Origin: an uncultured Pseudomonadales bacterium
GTDB lineage: Bacteria > Pseudomonadota > Gammaproteobacteria > Pseudomonadales > Balneatricaceae
Length of the DNA: 64,000 bases
Assembly: GCA_937773555.1 (NCBI GenBank)
Contig: CALJVT010000006.1
Span: forward strand, 1-64,000
Reading direction: 5' to 3'
Part shown: piece after piece, positions 53,901 through 63,703 of the stretch
How the letters are laid out: the number at the start of each line of letters is the position of its first letter
Position numbering within the stretch: position 1 is the stretch's first letter
The notes under the pieces: generated by a model
Database searches by the model: none
The model's input: only the letters and a program-made list of their open reading frames with translations
Told to the model about the DNA's origin: nothing
Program-made: the position numbers and the translations under genes

Positions 53901-54924
53901 GTTGTTGATCAGTTTTTTGTGCTTTCAACTCAGTCAACGGCAAAGCTACACCATTAACTTTTCCACTTAACGCTTGTGCTGAAATTTTCCAATCAGCTAA
54001 TTGCCACTTTGATGTGGCCAAGTTGCCAAGCTGGCCAAGCTGGCCAACTGCCCTAGTGTCACCTATTAGGGCCACATGATTAGTGGGTGTAACAAGCAAA
54101 ATTTGGGCATTTTCAGTCACTAACTGAACCTGTTTGTTAGCTTGGTAGTCCAACCAATACTTGCCATCCAAACGTAAGCGGTCTGCATAAAAAGCGGGTT
54201 TAAACGGCCCGAATAGGGATAACCAAGACGCAACTTCAAGATGATTAGCACTTAAATAAACTTGCGCCCGCTGGATAGTTTCTTGGGGCGTAAGGTCTAG
54301 TGTTACTTTGGTTTCTAGGTTGTAGCCTGGTGCTTTGGTATCACCATGCACAGAGACATTAATTCGAGTTAACTCTTGGCCAATATCTTTTGCAACATGA
54401 ACCTGAGCATTTAACTGCGGGGTAGTGATAGGCTCCCCTTCGAACGCCATTAAAGTGAAGGTCACATCGTTCAACAAAAACTGAGGTACCCTAGAGGCTA
54501 TTGCCAACATAAGTTGGGGAACAGTTTGAGACCCACTTTTGTTAGCAGTTTGAGGACCCCAAGTGCCATCTTCTTGCTGCCCAAGGTGAATGTCTAAGCC
54601 TGTGGCTTGAACGTGGGATAAGCGAAACCTATTTTGTTGCAAGGACCGCTTTAAATCAACACCCAGGTCTAGCCGCGAAAGAGTTAAACCGTTTTTAGTG
54701 TCTATACCATCTAGGTTTAACTGGAGGCTAGTGCCCACTAACTTTACCTGAAAAGCCGTTAACTTTAGCTCTTGCCCTATCGCCTTACTCACTTCGTGTT
54801 CAACCCATTGATGGTATAGCGGGTGCTGATCTACACCCACACGCAACCAAGACAAGCTCGCTGCCAAAATAATTAACACTAGGCACAGAAAAGCGATGCA
54901 CCACTGACTAATTTTAGCAATCAT
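50920..54924 (-). CDS. yhdP: AsmA-like envelope protein YhdP
   Basis: 1334 residues. One N-terminal membrane anchor (WCIAFLCLVLIILAASLSWL) and a very long periplasmic beta-rich body with a DUF3971/AsmA C-terminal domain, as in YhdP. It is expected to bridge the periplasm and move phospholipids to the outer membrane, as TamB and YdbH do. Length fits the family (~1270). Its ATG overlaps the rng stop as TAATG, a conserved rng-yhdP arrangement. Confidence 0.9.
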   Translation of the reverse strand: MIAKISQWCIAFLCLVLIILAASLSWLRVGVDQHPLYHQWVEHEVSKAIGQELKLTAFQVKLVGTSLQLNLDGIDTKNGLTLSRLDLGVDLKRSLQQNRFRLSHVQATGLDIHLGQQEDGTWGPQTANKSGSQTVPQLMLAIASRVPQFLLNDVTFTLMAFEGEPITTPQLNAQVHVAKDIGQELTRINVSVHGDTKAPGYNLETKVTLDLTPQETIQRAQVYLSANHLEVASWLSLFGPFKPAFYADRLRLDGKYWLDYQANKQVQLVTENAQILLVTPTNHVALIGDTRAVGQLGQLGNLATSKWQLADWKISAQALSGKVNGVALPLTELKAQKTDQQLWLASPKLHLANMQKLLNTIKGMPVKINLPIQSLAPKGWLNQAQLKLDSNQPKEFLVNGKLQQVSVGAWLGVPEIKQVDGHIWLNRYGGKVIIDDTDGVHLHLTKLTSTPWKFGDIQGEFNWHYGALANRFSSSNMVAKLNQGHINLSMAGSFPRKGSTSEPFIQLALGMQNIDLGQLPGMLPDIVLGKKLGAWISTASPVGTVTEAALIYNGRPGKLNGASGDRARTMPIAAQVEAPSFSYHAQWPQVTGLKATLTVNHKRVLVDAVAGSLDQGLMTQSLKGWQVEVPVYQATEIKNRYIRVNGQIAGEAEKMMALAEDLPLNVNLPPWLRALKPLGKVSLAGSFAIPLGHQSDPSYDLSLSSKNLSGYWAPLQADLRHVEVEVGLASADAGMGPIAGNGLIDGQLITFKRLSEIDLESPWLSKIPQPILHQANVNARVKQDHLTMEFEGRLPPHYLATKLNQPWVHEIPGALPFVARLSTCTQATTSCSLLSAELDLTKADLDLPEPLNQLQQLQLLGHWQDDYQNWYASIDQHQVAVKLGPNVNSNGLTLLGANVAFQNTVDWAQNGQWVVDGQLDDVDIDSWWAVYQTRIKPWWANLNNLSVASALPQINVDITRATGLGLEIDQATLSLLPLAEDDGLLPLQPWRAQLVSEQIAGKVDYMGAGLPLLVHIDYAYLNFPEPASETTDNVDLLENIDPNQLIDADVSIDKLVKNGDSFGQWQFKARRQGDQVNVHDLDADIRHSHLQGNLIWDKVDGVHRTQFTGRAESKDMRSLLTDWGYDPAVVAETSAIEVQLDWPRSPLAFALKEVSGDLGLRLKKGSFSSSPNAAKSLRVLALFDMSRLVKRVKLDFSDIIQPGFSFDSLAAHYRFDHGFAATVSPSTIKSATLNLSMDGWIDFNQRQVDNNLIVTLPVADKLPLAALIAGLPQLGSMIYVVNKLIGDELSTFTSARYRVAGSLDNPDVKLVKMFDKDYQKQSVQERIDNVISIE

Positions 54925-56405
54925 TAACGCAATACCACATCGTATTGTTCGCTGCCGTACATGGGCTCTAACCGCAATGAAATAGACTTGCCTATGAACT
55001 GCTCCAGCTCTGCTAAACGGTGTGCTTCTTCATCTAAAAGCTGATCAATAACAGCCTGTGATGCAAGGACTAAATAGGTATTTGTATCATAAGCTCTGTG
55101 GGCTCGCAGAATCTCTCTAAACAGCTCGTAACAGATCGTCTCTGGCGTTTTATTGGTCCCCGTGCCCTCACACGAAGAACAGGGTTCACATAACAGCTGC
55201 TCTAAACTCTCCCGTGTGCGTTTGCGTGTCATTTGTATTAAACCCAGTTCCGAAACCGCTAACACTTTTGTTTTAACATGATCTTTAGCTAACGCACGCT
55301 CTAGGGTTCGAGCGACTTGCCGCTGATGCTCTGGGTCATGCATATCAATAAAATCTAAAATAACAATACCACCAAGATTGCGCAGTCTAAGCTGCCTACC
55401 GATGGCCGTTGCCGCCTCAAGGTTGGTCTTAAATATGGTCTCTTCTAAGTTACGGTGCCCTACATATGCCCCAGTATTAACATCAACAGTGGTCATTGCT
55501 TCAGTTTGATCGATAATAATATAACCACCAGATTTCAACGGTACTTTACAGCCCAGTGCTTTTTGAATTTCATCTTCTACGTTGTAGAGATCAAAAATAG
55601 GCCGCTCCCCTGGATAATGCTCCAATTTGGCGGCCATATCTGGCACCAGTTGGTTAACAAATTCAATCGCTTTTTGATAGGTTTCTTTAGAATCGATCCG
55701 AATCTTTTCAATTTGTGGATGAGCAATGTCCCTCAAGGTGCGCAGCGCTAGGGGAAGGTCTTGATAGATTATTTGAGGGGCTTTACCGGTGGCAATTTTT
55801 TGGCTGACCTGGCGCCATAGACGACGCAGAAAGTCGACATCCTGCTGAAGACTTTTCTCATTAACCCCTTCAGCGACCGTGCGAACAATGACGCCCTCAT
55901 TGGTAAATTCAGAGGTCTCCTTTAACAACCCGTTGGGGTGGGCTAAATAGTGTTCTAAACAATCTTTAAGGCGCTGTTTTTCTGTTTCGTCTTCGATGCG
56001 TTGAGATATGCCCACATGGTTACTGTCAGGCAAGTACACTAGGTATCTTGAAGGAATAGATATTTGAGTGGTAAGACGCGCACCTTTGGTACTAATAGGA
56101 TCTTTTAGCACCTGCACTAGCAGGGTTTGGCCTTCTCTTACTAGTTGTGCAACATCATCTGAATCTGGCTGGCCATTTTTTGGTTCAATATCTGCCACAT
56201 GAATAAAGCCCGCACGCTCTAGACCAATTTCTATAAACGCAGCCTGCATACCCGGTAACACACGAACAACTTTACCCAGATAGATATTTCCCACAATGCC
56301 ACGATGGTCATTACGCTCTATATGAACTTCTTGCAACATACCATTTTCAATCACCGCCACTCGGGTTTCCATGGGGCTGAAATTGATGAGAATTTCTTCG
56401 TTCAT
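54924..56405 (-). CDS. rng: Ribonuclease G
   Basis: 493 residues. S1 RNA-binding domain near the N-terminus (GNIYLGKVVRVLPGMQAAFI, ~35-54), then the RNase E/G catalytic region with metal-binding Asp in TVDVNTG and GIVILDFIDMHDP, and the Zn-link CEPCSSC. No long C-terminal scaffold, which separates RNase G from RNase E. It processes 16S rRNA 5' ends and decays some mRNAs. It follows mreD by 20 bp. Confidence 0.95.
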   Translation of the reverse strand: MNEEILINFSPMETRVAVIENGMLQEVHIERNDHRGIVGNIYLGKVVRVLPGMQAAFIEIGLERAGFIHVADIEPKNGQPDSDDVAQLVREGQTLLVQVLKDPISTKGARLTTQISIPSRYLVYLPDSNHVGISQRIEDETEKQRLKDCLEHYLAHPNGLLKETSEFTNEGVIVRTVAEGVNEKSLQQDVDFLRRLWRQVSQKIATGKAPQIIYQDLPLALRTLRDIAHPQIEKIRIDSKETYQKAIEFVNQLVPDMAAKLEHYPGERPIFDLYNVEDEIQKALGCKVPLKSGGYIIIDQTEAMTTVDVNTGAYVGHRNLEETIFKTNLEAATAIGRQLRLRNLGGIVILDFIDMHDPEHQRQVARTLERALAKDHVKTKVLAVSELGLIQMTRKRTRESLEQLLCEPCSSCEGTGTNKTPETICYELFREILRAHRAYDTNTYLVLASQAVIDQLLDEEAHRLAELEQFIGKSISLRLEPMYGSEQYDVVLR

Positions 56406-56425
56406 TTTGAGGATATATCCTTATC

Positions 56426-56914
56426 TTAAGCCACTTTAAATGCTCGACGAACACCACGCAGTACAACAAACAACCACAGCCAAAGCACACCACTTACTGG
56501 TGCAGGCAATAAAAACCATAGCCCACTGCTAGCGTTGCTGCCAATACCTTGAAACCAATAACTAATACATTGATTAATAGCCACCAAGACGAATATTACA
56601 AAGGCTTGTTGCCACGCTCGGTACATGCGTAAACGGCGATACATTAGCATAGCAAAAAAAGTCACTACGACCATGGCTAACGCATTCACCCCTAGATGGT
56701 TACCCTGCAAGAGATCAAGCAACAACCCTAATATAAACGCCCAACCTAACCCAAAGCGATGTGGCAAGGCGATCACCCAGTAAATAAACACAATCAAAAC
56801 CCATTCTGGCCATCCCCACTGCACCCACTCAAGCATAGGAAGAGCGCTCAACATGAAGGCAATAAGCAGGGTCACAATAGGTACCCACAAATTATGGGCT
56901 GCTTGAACAACCAT
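56426..56914 (-). CDS. mreD: Rod-shape-determining protein MreD
   Basis: 162 residues with five membrane segments; motif HRFGLGWAFILGLLLDLLQGN (split) is typical of MreD. It is part of the elongasome that directs lateral cell-wall synthesis. Its start overlaps the mreC stop as TAATG. Confidence 0.92.
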   Translation of the reverse strand: MVVQAAHNLWVPIVTLLIAFMLSALPMLEWVQWGWPEWVLIVFIYWVIALPHRFGLGWAFILGLLLDLLQGNHLGVNALAMVVVTFFAMLMYRRLRMYRAWQQAFVIFVLVAINQCISYWFQGIGSNASSGLWFLLPAPVSGVLWLWLFVVLRGVRRAFKVA

Positions 56915-57762
56915 TAGTTGTCCCCCTGCAAAGCTATATTTTGCTGCTGCGGTGTTTCGATCAGCAACAGGTGGCGAGAGCGATCCAGTTGCGCTGTTGG
57001 TTTAGCCAGCACCTTAGCAAAGTCTTGCCCTGCAGAATGTTTCACCTCAATCACCTTTGCTACCGGGTAGCCTTTAGGAAAGCGCAAGCCTAAACCCGAA
57101 CTCACTAAAATATCACCTACCTCAATATCAGCTGTGTCTGAAAGGTCTTGTAATTCTAAGTAATCATATTGCCCAAGGCCGTAGGCCACAGAGCGCAGAC
57201 CATTGCGGTTAACTTGCACAGGGATGGCGTGGTCTGCATCAGTAATTAATAATACTCGACTGGTGAAGGCTGAAGTAGACGTGATTTGTCCCATAACCCC
57301 AGTGGCATCAAGTACAGGTTGGCCAACAAATGCGCCACTATTAAAACCATTATTAATAATGACTTGATGGGTAAATGGATCTGAATTAATACCAATAAGT
57401 TCACTAACAATCACTTTTTCATCTAGTTGCTCACTACTATTGAGTAAATCACGCAACCGAAAGTTTTCCACTGTGAGGGCAGCTAACTTTTGCACCCGTC
57501 GTTCAGCGAGCAAGGTTTGCGCCCGTAATTGTTTGTTTTCAGCAATGAGTTCATCTCGAACTTGTAACCTTTCATCTAACCAAGTCCATGAGCGTTGAGG
57601 CACATCAACCAACCACTGCACAGGCGTAACGGCTAATGACAGCCAACCACGAATCCGCTGCATTTGATCAAACTGGTAGTCAGCAACAATTAAACTAATA
57701 CTGATCAAGCCGTAAATGATGAATTTTTTAACGGTAGATCGGCCTTTAAACAAAGGATCAAT
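56914..57762 (-). CDS. mreC: Rod-shape-determining protein MreC
   Basis: About 282 residues if translation begins at an ATT codon at 57762, which has a perfect AGGAG seven bases upstream (57774-57770) and gives M-DPLFKGRSTVKKF, the usual MreC N-terminus (..PLFKRGPS..). The only in-frame standard start upstream is a TTG at 57798 that lies in a terminator T-tract with no ribosome-binding site. The membrane segment FIIYGLISISLIVADYQF is followed by a coiled coil (QVRDELIAENKQLRAQTLL) and a beta-rich periplasmic domain. MreC links MreB to the wall synthases. Confidence 0.9.
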   Translation of the reverse strand: MDPLFKGRSTVKKFIIYGLISISLIVADYQFDQMQRIRGWLSLAVTPVQWLVDVPQRSWTWLDERLQVRDELIAENKQLRAQTLLAERRVQKLAALTVENFRLRDLLNSSEQLDEKVIVSELIGINSDPFTHQVIINNGFNSGAFVGQPVLDATGVMGQITSTSAFTSRVLLITDADHAIPVQVNRNGLRSVAYGLGQYDYLELQDLSDTADIEVGDILVSSGLGLRFPKGYPVAKVIEVKHSAGQDFAKVLAKPTAQLDRSRHLLLIETPQQQNIALQGDN

Positions 57763-57799
57763 AACAAGTCTCCTAGCGATCCAATCGCCCTTAAACAAA

Positions 57800-57842
57800 A
57801 ACGGCAGGGTAGCTTAAATATTGCTTAAGCGACCCCGCCGTT
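57800..57842 (-). terminator. Intrinsic terminator/attenuator between mreB and mreC
   Basis: On the minus strand, AACGGC-(G)-GGGT-(C)-GCTTAA pairs with TTAAGC-(T)-ACCC-(T)-GCCGTT around a short loop. The stem is about 16 bp with small bulges and is followed by TTTTTGTTT. It would stop most transcripts after mreB, with partial read-through into mreCD. Confidence 0.85.
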
Positions 57843-57864
57843 GTTTTATTCGAAATTGACCAGT

Positions 57865-58908
<1,044 letters not shown>

Positions 58909-59130
58909 TTATTGGCTCTAATCGGAGAATAATGGCGATCTATATAAACCGCTGCTACTAAGAGTTAAATATTAACAATCAAGGGGCGTTTGAGCAAGTT
59001 TAATCCGTTTTCCAACGGCTCAATTTATGCTAAATTAGATCCCTTTTTTGCTGCTTATGTATTTGTTGCAAATTAATCTAAAATTCTGCTTTAGTTTAGC
59101 AGGCTAAATTCAATACCAGTTTGAGTGTCT

Positions 59131-59148
59131 TTGAACTAAAAAGTTCAA
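59131..59148 (+). promoter_or_regulatory. Hairpin in the gatC leader
   Basis: TTGAACT (59131-59137) and AGTTCAA (59142-59148) form a perfect 7-bp stem with an AAAA loop, 43 bp before the gatC ATG. It may be part of the gatCAB 5' leader. A second nested inverted repeat (CCGTT 59005-59009/AACGG 59014-59018, with outer GAGC/GCTC) lies nearer mreB. Roles unknown. Confidence 0.35.
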
Positions 59149-59190
59149 CTTCTACTCAGCTGATTAAATACAGCCTAGATCGAGAATATT

Positions 59191-59478
59191 ATGGCCCTAG
59201 AAAATGCTGACATCGAAAAAATTGCCGTGCTTGCCCGTTTGCAAGTGACCCCTAGTGAAACAAATGATTACGCCAACAGCATTTCCAGTATCTTGTCCCT
59301 TATGGACCAGATGCAACTGGTTAATACTGACGGTGTGGAGCCACTATCCAACCCTCACGATGCGACCCAACGCCTGCGTAAAGATGAAGTTACTTGTGAT
59401 AACCAACGTGAAGCCTTTATTGCGATCGCACCAGCAACAGAAGATGGCTTATATTTAGTGCCTAAAGTAATTGATTAA
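59191..59478 (+). CDS. gatC: Glutamyl-tRNA(Gln) amidotransferase subunit C
   Basis: 95 residues with the typical GatC start (IEKIAVLARLQVTPSE) and the wrap-around MDQMQLVNTDGVEPLSNP segment. Small subunit that stabilises GatA-GatB. It starts the gatCAB operon; gatA follows after 31 bp. Confidence 0.96.
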   Translation: MALENADIEKIAVLARLQVTPSETNDYANSISSILSLMDQMQLVNTDGVEPLSNPHDATQRLRKDEVTCDNQREAFIAIAPATEDGLYLVPKVID

Positions 59479-59509
59479 CGTATTAAATTAACAAAGTGAC
59501 AGCATAACT

Positions 59510-60994
59510 ATGACCCACAAAACCCTCGTTCAAATAGCCAAGGATTTGGCCGCTGGAAAATACTCTAGCCGTGAAATCACTCAAGACATTATTGCTGACA
59601 TTAAGGCCCGTGATGCCGTCTACAACAGTTTTATTAGCTTGTCAGAAGACCTTGCCTTAGGCCAAGCAGATGCTGCTGATGCGCGCATTAAAGTGGGTAA
59701 CGCAGATATCCTCACTGGGGTTCCTTTTGCTCATAAAGATCTATTCTGCACCCAAGGCCACACCACCACAGCCGCCTCTAAAATGTTGGCGAACTTTGTA
59801 CCACCCTACGAATCTACTGTTGGCCAACGTTTATTATCTGCTGGGGCTGTCTGCGTTGGCAAAACCAATATGGATGAGTTTGCCATGGGCTCTTCAAACG
59901 AGAGTAGCTTTTTTGGTGCTGTTAAAAACCCATGGGACTTAAACGCTGTACCAGGAGGGTCTTCAGGCGGTTCTGCTGCCGCTGTGGCAGCAGGCTTAGT
60001 GCCCGCAGCTACTGGCACCGATACTGGCGGCTCTATTCGTCAACCTGCCTCTTTTTGTAACTTAACGGGTATCAAACCAACCTATGGACGGGTCTCCCGC
60101 TTTGGTATTATTGCTTACGCATCCAGCCTAGATCAGGCTGGCCCCATGTGCCAAACAGCCGAAGATGCAGCCATAATGCTAAACGCTATGGCTGGTTTTG
60201 ACGAGCAAGACTCCACAAGTGTGCAGCAAGAGACTCCAGATTTTACTGCTGAGCTAAACTTACCTCTGCATGGGCTAAAGGTAGGCCTGCCCAAAGAATT
60301 TTTTGGCCCAGGCCTTAATCCCCAAGTGGCTGAATGTATTATGGCTGCAGTAAAAGAGATTGAGAAACTTGGTGCGCAAATTATTGACATAAGCCTGCCC
60401 AACCTAGAGCTTTCTATTCCTGCCTATTACGTTATCGCGCCATCGGAAGCCTCTTCCAACCTAAGTCGCTTTGATGGTGTTCGTTATGGATACCGGTGCG
60501 ATAAGCCAGAGAATTTGATGGATCTTTATTGCCGCACCCGTGCTGAGGGGTTTGGTACCGAAGTAAAACGTCGCATTATGGTAGGCACCTATGCATTGTC
60601 TGAAGGTTATTACGATGCATATTACGTAAAAGCTCAGCGTATTCGTCGTTTAATTAAAGACGACTTTGCTCGTGCACTGTCTCAAGTAGACGTGATTATG
60701 GGCCCCGTAGCACCAACGCCTGCTTTCGATTTGGGCAGCAATACTAAAGACCCTGTGGCAATGTACTTGGAAGACATCTACACCTTGTCTGCCAACATGG
60801 CTGGCATTCCAGCAATGTCTGCCCCCGCAGGTTTTGTTAATGGCCGCCCCGTAGGGCTTCATATCATGGGCAACTACTTTGCCGAAGCTAAACTTTTGAA
60901 CATTGCTCACCAATATCAGCAAGTCACTGATTGGCACCTACAAACACCAACATCTAACAATGTGCCAGTATCTAACCAAGAAAAGGGAGCTTAA
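59510..60994 (+). CDS. gatA: Glutamyl-tRNA(Gln) amidotransferase subunit A
   Basis: 494 residues, amidase-signature family. The Ser-cisSer-Lys triad is complete: K76 (PFAHKDLF), S151 ([10 protein letters not shown]) and S175 (DTGGSIRQP), at the spacing seen in characterised GatA. It releases ammonia from Gln for Glu-tRNA(Gln) or Asp-tRNA(Asn) transamidation, which suggests that the cell lacks a GlnRS and/or AsnRS. Confidence 0.97.
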   Translation: MTHKTLVQIAKDLAAGKYSSREITQDIIADIKARDAVYNSFISLSEDLALGQADAADARIKVGNADILTGVPFAHKDLFCTQGHTTTAASKMLANFVPPYESTVGQRLLSAGAVCVGKTNMDEFAMGSSNESSFFGAVKNPWDLNAVPGGSSGGSAAAVAAGLVPAATGTDTGGSIRQPASFCNLTGIKPTYGRVSRFGIIAYASSLDQAGPMCQTAEDAAIMLNAMAGFDEQDSTSVQQETPDFTAELNLPLHGLKVGLPKEFFGPGLNPQVAECIMAAVKEIEKLGAQIIDISLPNLELSIPAYYVIAPSEASSNLSRFDGVRYGYRCDKPENLMDLYCRTRAEGFGTEVKRRIMVGTYALSEGYYDAYYVKAQRIRRLIKDDFARALSQVDVIMGPVAPTPAFDLGSNTKDPVAMYLEDIYTLSANMAGIPAMSAPAGFVNGRPVGLHIMGNYFAEAKLLNIAHQYQQVTDWHLQTPTSNNVPVSNQEKGA

Positions 60995-62448
60995 TGATGT
61001 CTTGGGAAATTGTAATTGGTCTAGAAATTCATGTTCAATTAGCCACAAAATCTAAATTATTTTCCGGTGCTAAAGCGGGTTTTGGAGCAGCACCTAACAC
61101 TCAAACCACCCTAGTTGACTTGGGTATGCCTGGCGCATTACCAGTATTTAACCAAGAAGCCTTGCGCATGGCAGTGGCCTTTGGCACTGCAATTGATGCC
61201 GAGGTTTGTAAACACTCAGTATTTGCCCGCAAGAACTACTTCTACCCAGACTCACCCAAAGGGTACCAAACTAGCCAAATGGACCACCCTATTGTGGGAT
61301 TAGGCCACTTGGACATACAACTGGAAGACCGCAGTATAAAGCGTATAGGAGTCACTCGGGCTCACCTTGAAGAAGATGCGGGCAAATCATTGCACGAAGA
61401 CTATGACGGTATGACCGGTATTGACCTGAACCGCTCTAGCACGCCGTTGTTAGAAATCGTATCCGAGCCAGACATGCGCAATGCCAAAGAAGCTGTGGCC
61501 TACATGCGTAAGATGCACGCCATTGTAACAACCATTGGCATTTCAGACGGCAACATGGCAGAAGGCTCTATGCGCTGTGACGCAAACGTATCTATTCGTC
61601 CCAAAGGCCAAGAAAAATTAGGCACCCGTGCAGAATTAAAAAATATCAACTCGTTTAAATTTATAGAACGTGCCATTAACGTAGAAGTAGAGCGGCAGAT
61701 AGATATTTTGGAAGACGGTGGCAAGATTGTGCAAGAAACCCGCCTTTATGACTCAGACAAGAACGAAACTCGCCCCATGCGTAGTAAGGAAGAAGCCAAC
61801 GATTATCGTTACTTCCCCTGCCCAGATTTATTACCAGTAGAGATTGACGACGCCTATATTGATGCTATTCGTCAAAGCCTACCCGAACTGCCAGACCAAC
61901 GCAGCGCTCGCTTTGTGAGTCAACTTGGCTTAAGTGAATACGATGCCAGTGTGCTTTCTGCCAGCCGAACGTTAGCTGATTATTTTGAAGCCGTTGTCTT
62001 GGTGTGCAACGACGCTAAGCTCAGTGCCAACTGGGTAACAGGTGAACTTTCGAAATACATGAATCAACACAACGTTGAAATCGATCAAGTTCCAGTGACT
62101 GCAGTTCACCTGGGCCAACTTATTAACCGCATCATGGATGACACTATTAATAGCAAAGGTGCCAAAGCTGTATTTGATGAACTGTGGAATCAAGCTGGCG
62201 AAGTGGATGCCATTATTGAAGCCAACGGCCTTAAGCAGGTAAGTGATATCGGCGCTATCGAAGCTATGGTAGATGATGTTATTGCCTCAAGCCCTAAGCA
62301 AGTGCAGCAATATGCTGACGCAGAAGTAGAAAAAAGAGGCAAAATGCTAGGCTTCTTTATGGGCCAAGTTATGAAAGCCTCCAAAGGCTCAGCTAACCCA
62401 GGCCAAGTAAATGGCCTGCTAAAGAAAAAGTTAGACTTGCTCTGCTAA
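60994..62448 (+). CDS. gatB: Aspartyl/glutamyl-tRNA amidotransferase subunit B
   Basis: 484 residues. The GatB start [22 protein letters not shown], the central [16 protein letters not shown] and the C-terminal YqeY-like tRNA-binding tail are present. Its ATG overlaps the gatA TAA. It activates the misacylated tRNA and completes the amidation. It is convergent with gcvR. Confidence 0.97.
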   Translation: MMSWEIVIGLEIHVQLATKSKLFSGAKAGFGAAPNTQTTLVDLGMPGALPVFNQEALRMAVAFGTAIDAEVCKHSVFARKNYFYPDSPKGYQTSQMDHPIVGLGHLDIQLEDRSIKRIGVTRAHLEEDAGKSLHEDYDGMTGIDLNRSSTPLLEIVSEPDMRNAKEAVAYMRKMHAIVTTIGISDGNMAEGSMRCDANVSIRPKGQEKLGTRAELKNINSFKFIERAINVEVERQIDILEDGGKIVQETRLYDSDKNETRPMRSKEEANDYRYFPCPDLLPVEIDDAYIDAIRQSLPELPDQRSARFVSQLGLSEYDASVLSASRTLADYFEAVVLVCNDAKLSANWVTGELSKYMNQHNVEIDQVPVTAVHLGQLINRIMDDTINSKGAKAVFDELWNQAGEVDAIIEANGLKQVSDIGAIEAMVDDVIASSPKQVQQYADAEVEKRGKMLGFFMGQVMKASKGSANPGQVNGLLKKKLDLLC

Positions 62449-62503
62449 TCTGCCCAATGTGGCGAGGAGGCGAGTCTAACCCTGTTTTTTCTTGGGCGGC
62501 TAT

Positions 62504-63028
62504 CTACTCCTCGTCAGCTAGTGCCAAATCTACCATCAAGTCATCAGACAAACCTTCAAGCGCTTGTTGCAAGCTCTCCATGTCAAAATCCTTTGAAACT
62601 AACAACTGGGCCCCCGCAACAAACATATCCCCACCAGACATTGATGCACTAACGACCTCTGTATCTAGGCTTTGCACACTTACGCCTTGGGCAACGAATA
62701 CGTTAGACACTTCACGCATAATGCCTGGCTTATCATGGCAGGTTAGGTCTAACCAGATTGTTTTTTGAGCGTCAGCATCACCAGCGTCGACACTCTCGTT
62801 TAAAGTGACTGCCATACCATGATCACTCAACCCACGTAAGTCTTTCTCGAGTGCTGGAATCACACTCTGCTCAACGTTAACTGTAAGAATGCCGGCAAAC
62901 TGGCCAGACAAATGGGCCATGCTAGACTCCTCCCAGCTGGCATCATGGCTATAAATGACTTCGGAAAGCATTTGAATAAGGCCTGGGCGATCTGCACAGA
63001 TTGCAGTAAGTACTAATGTTTTATTCAT
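62504..63028 (-). CDS. gcvR: Glycine-cleavage regulatory protein GcvR-like (two ACT domains)
   Basis: 174 residues. Two ACT domains: LVLTAICADRPGLIQMLSEV (~5-25) and IWLDLTCHDKPGIMREVSNV (~91-110), each followed by a regulatory beta strand. In E. coli GcvR senses glycine and represses gcv through GcvA. No gcvA is in the window. It follows udk by 20 bp on the minus strand. Confidence 0.87.
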   Translation of the reverse strand: MNKTLVLTAICADRPGLIQMLSEVIYSHDASWEESSMAHLSGQFAGILTVNVEQSVIPALEKDLRGLSDHGMAVTLNESVDAGDADAQKTIWLDLTCHDKPGIMREVSNVFVAQGVSVQSLDTEVVSASMSGGDMFVAGAQLLVSKDFDMESLQQALEGLSDDLMVDLALADEE

Positions 63029-63048
63029 CGTCTGTCTCCAAGTGTTGC

Positions 63049-63657
63049 TTATGTCAGCATTTGTGCGACACGAGCTTTCAATAATTCTATGGCGGCAGGG
63101 TTTTCACCACCTTCTGGCACAATCAAATCTGCATGCGCACGAGAGGGTGATACATGGTTAAAAAACCCTGGTCTCACAGTAGATTGATACTGTGTTAAGA
63201 CCGATTTCAAATCCCGGCCTCGCTCATTCACATCGCGTTCTAAGCGTCTAATTAAACAAATATCTAACGGCACATCCATAAAAATTCGCAGGTTAAACAA
63301 AGACCGCAAGCGCACTTCAGTAAATAACAAAATCCCTTCTACAATAAGAACTTTGCAAGGTTTCATCAACATTGTTTCTGATTCTCGCAAATGGTCATAA
63401 AAGCTATATATCGGCCGTTTAATAGGCTGGCCAGCAGATAAAGCTTCTATATGTTGAGCCATCAACTCATGGTCCATTGCGTCTGGGTGATCATAGTTAG
63501 TGAGGTTGCGCTGAGCTTTAGACATGTTCCGTTGATCTTTGTAGTAGCTGTCCTCTGACATCATCACCACCTGATCTGAATCGAAGCCTTCTATTACATT
63601 TTTAGCCAACAAACTTTTACCTGAAGCCGATGCTCCAGCAATACCAATAATAACCAC
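63049..63657 (-). CDS. udk: Uridine kinase
   Basis: 202 residues. P-loop GIAGASASGKSLLAKNV, the substrate-binding region DSYYKDQRNMS and YDHPDAMDHELM, and the LID with RRLERDVNERGR are those of Udk-type uridine/cytidine kinases. It phosphorylates uridine or cytidine in pyrimidine salvage. It is divergent from rsmE across 46 bp. Confidence 0.93.
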   Translation of the reverse strand: MVIIGIAGASASGKSLLAKNVIEGFDSDQVVMMSEDSYYKDQRNMSKAQRNLTNYDHPDAMDHELMAQHIEALSAGQPIKRPIYSFYDHLRESETMLMKPCKVLIVEGILLFTEVRLRSLFNLRIFMDVPLDICLIRRLERDVNERGRDLKSVLTQYQSTVRPGFFNHVSPSRAHADLIVPEGGENPAAIELLKARVAQMLT

Positions 63658-63703
63658 ACAAACTCCAACACATTATTGTAATCCCCTATTATACTATGCA
63701 GCT

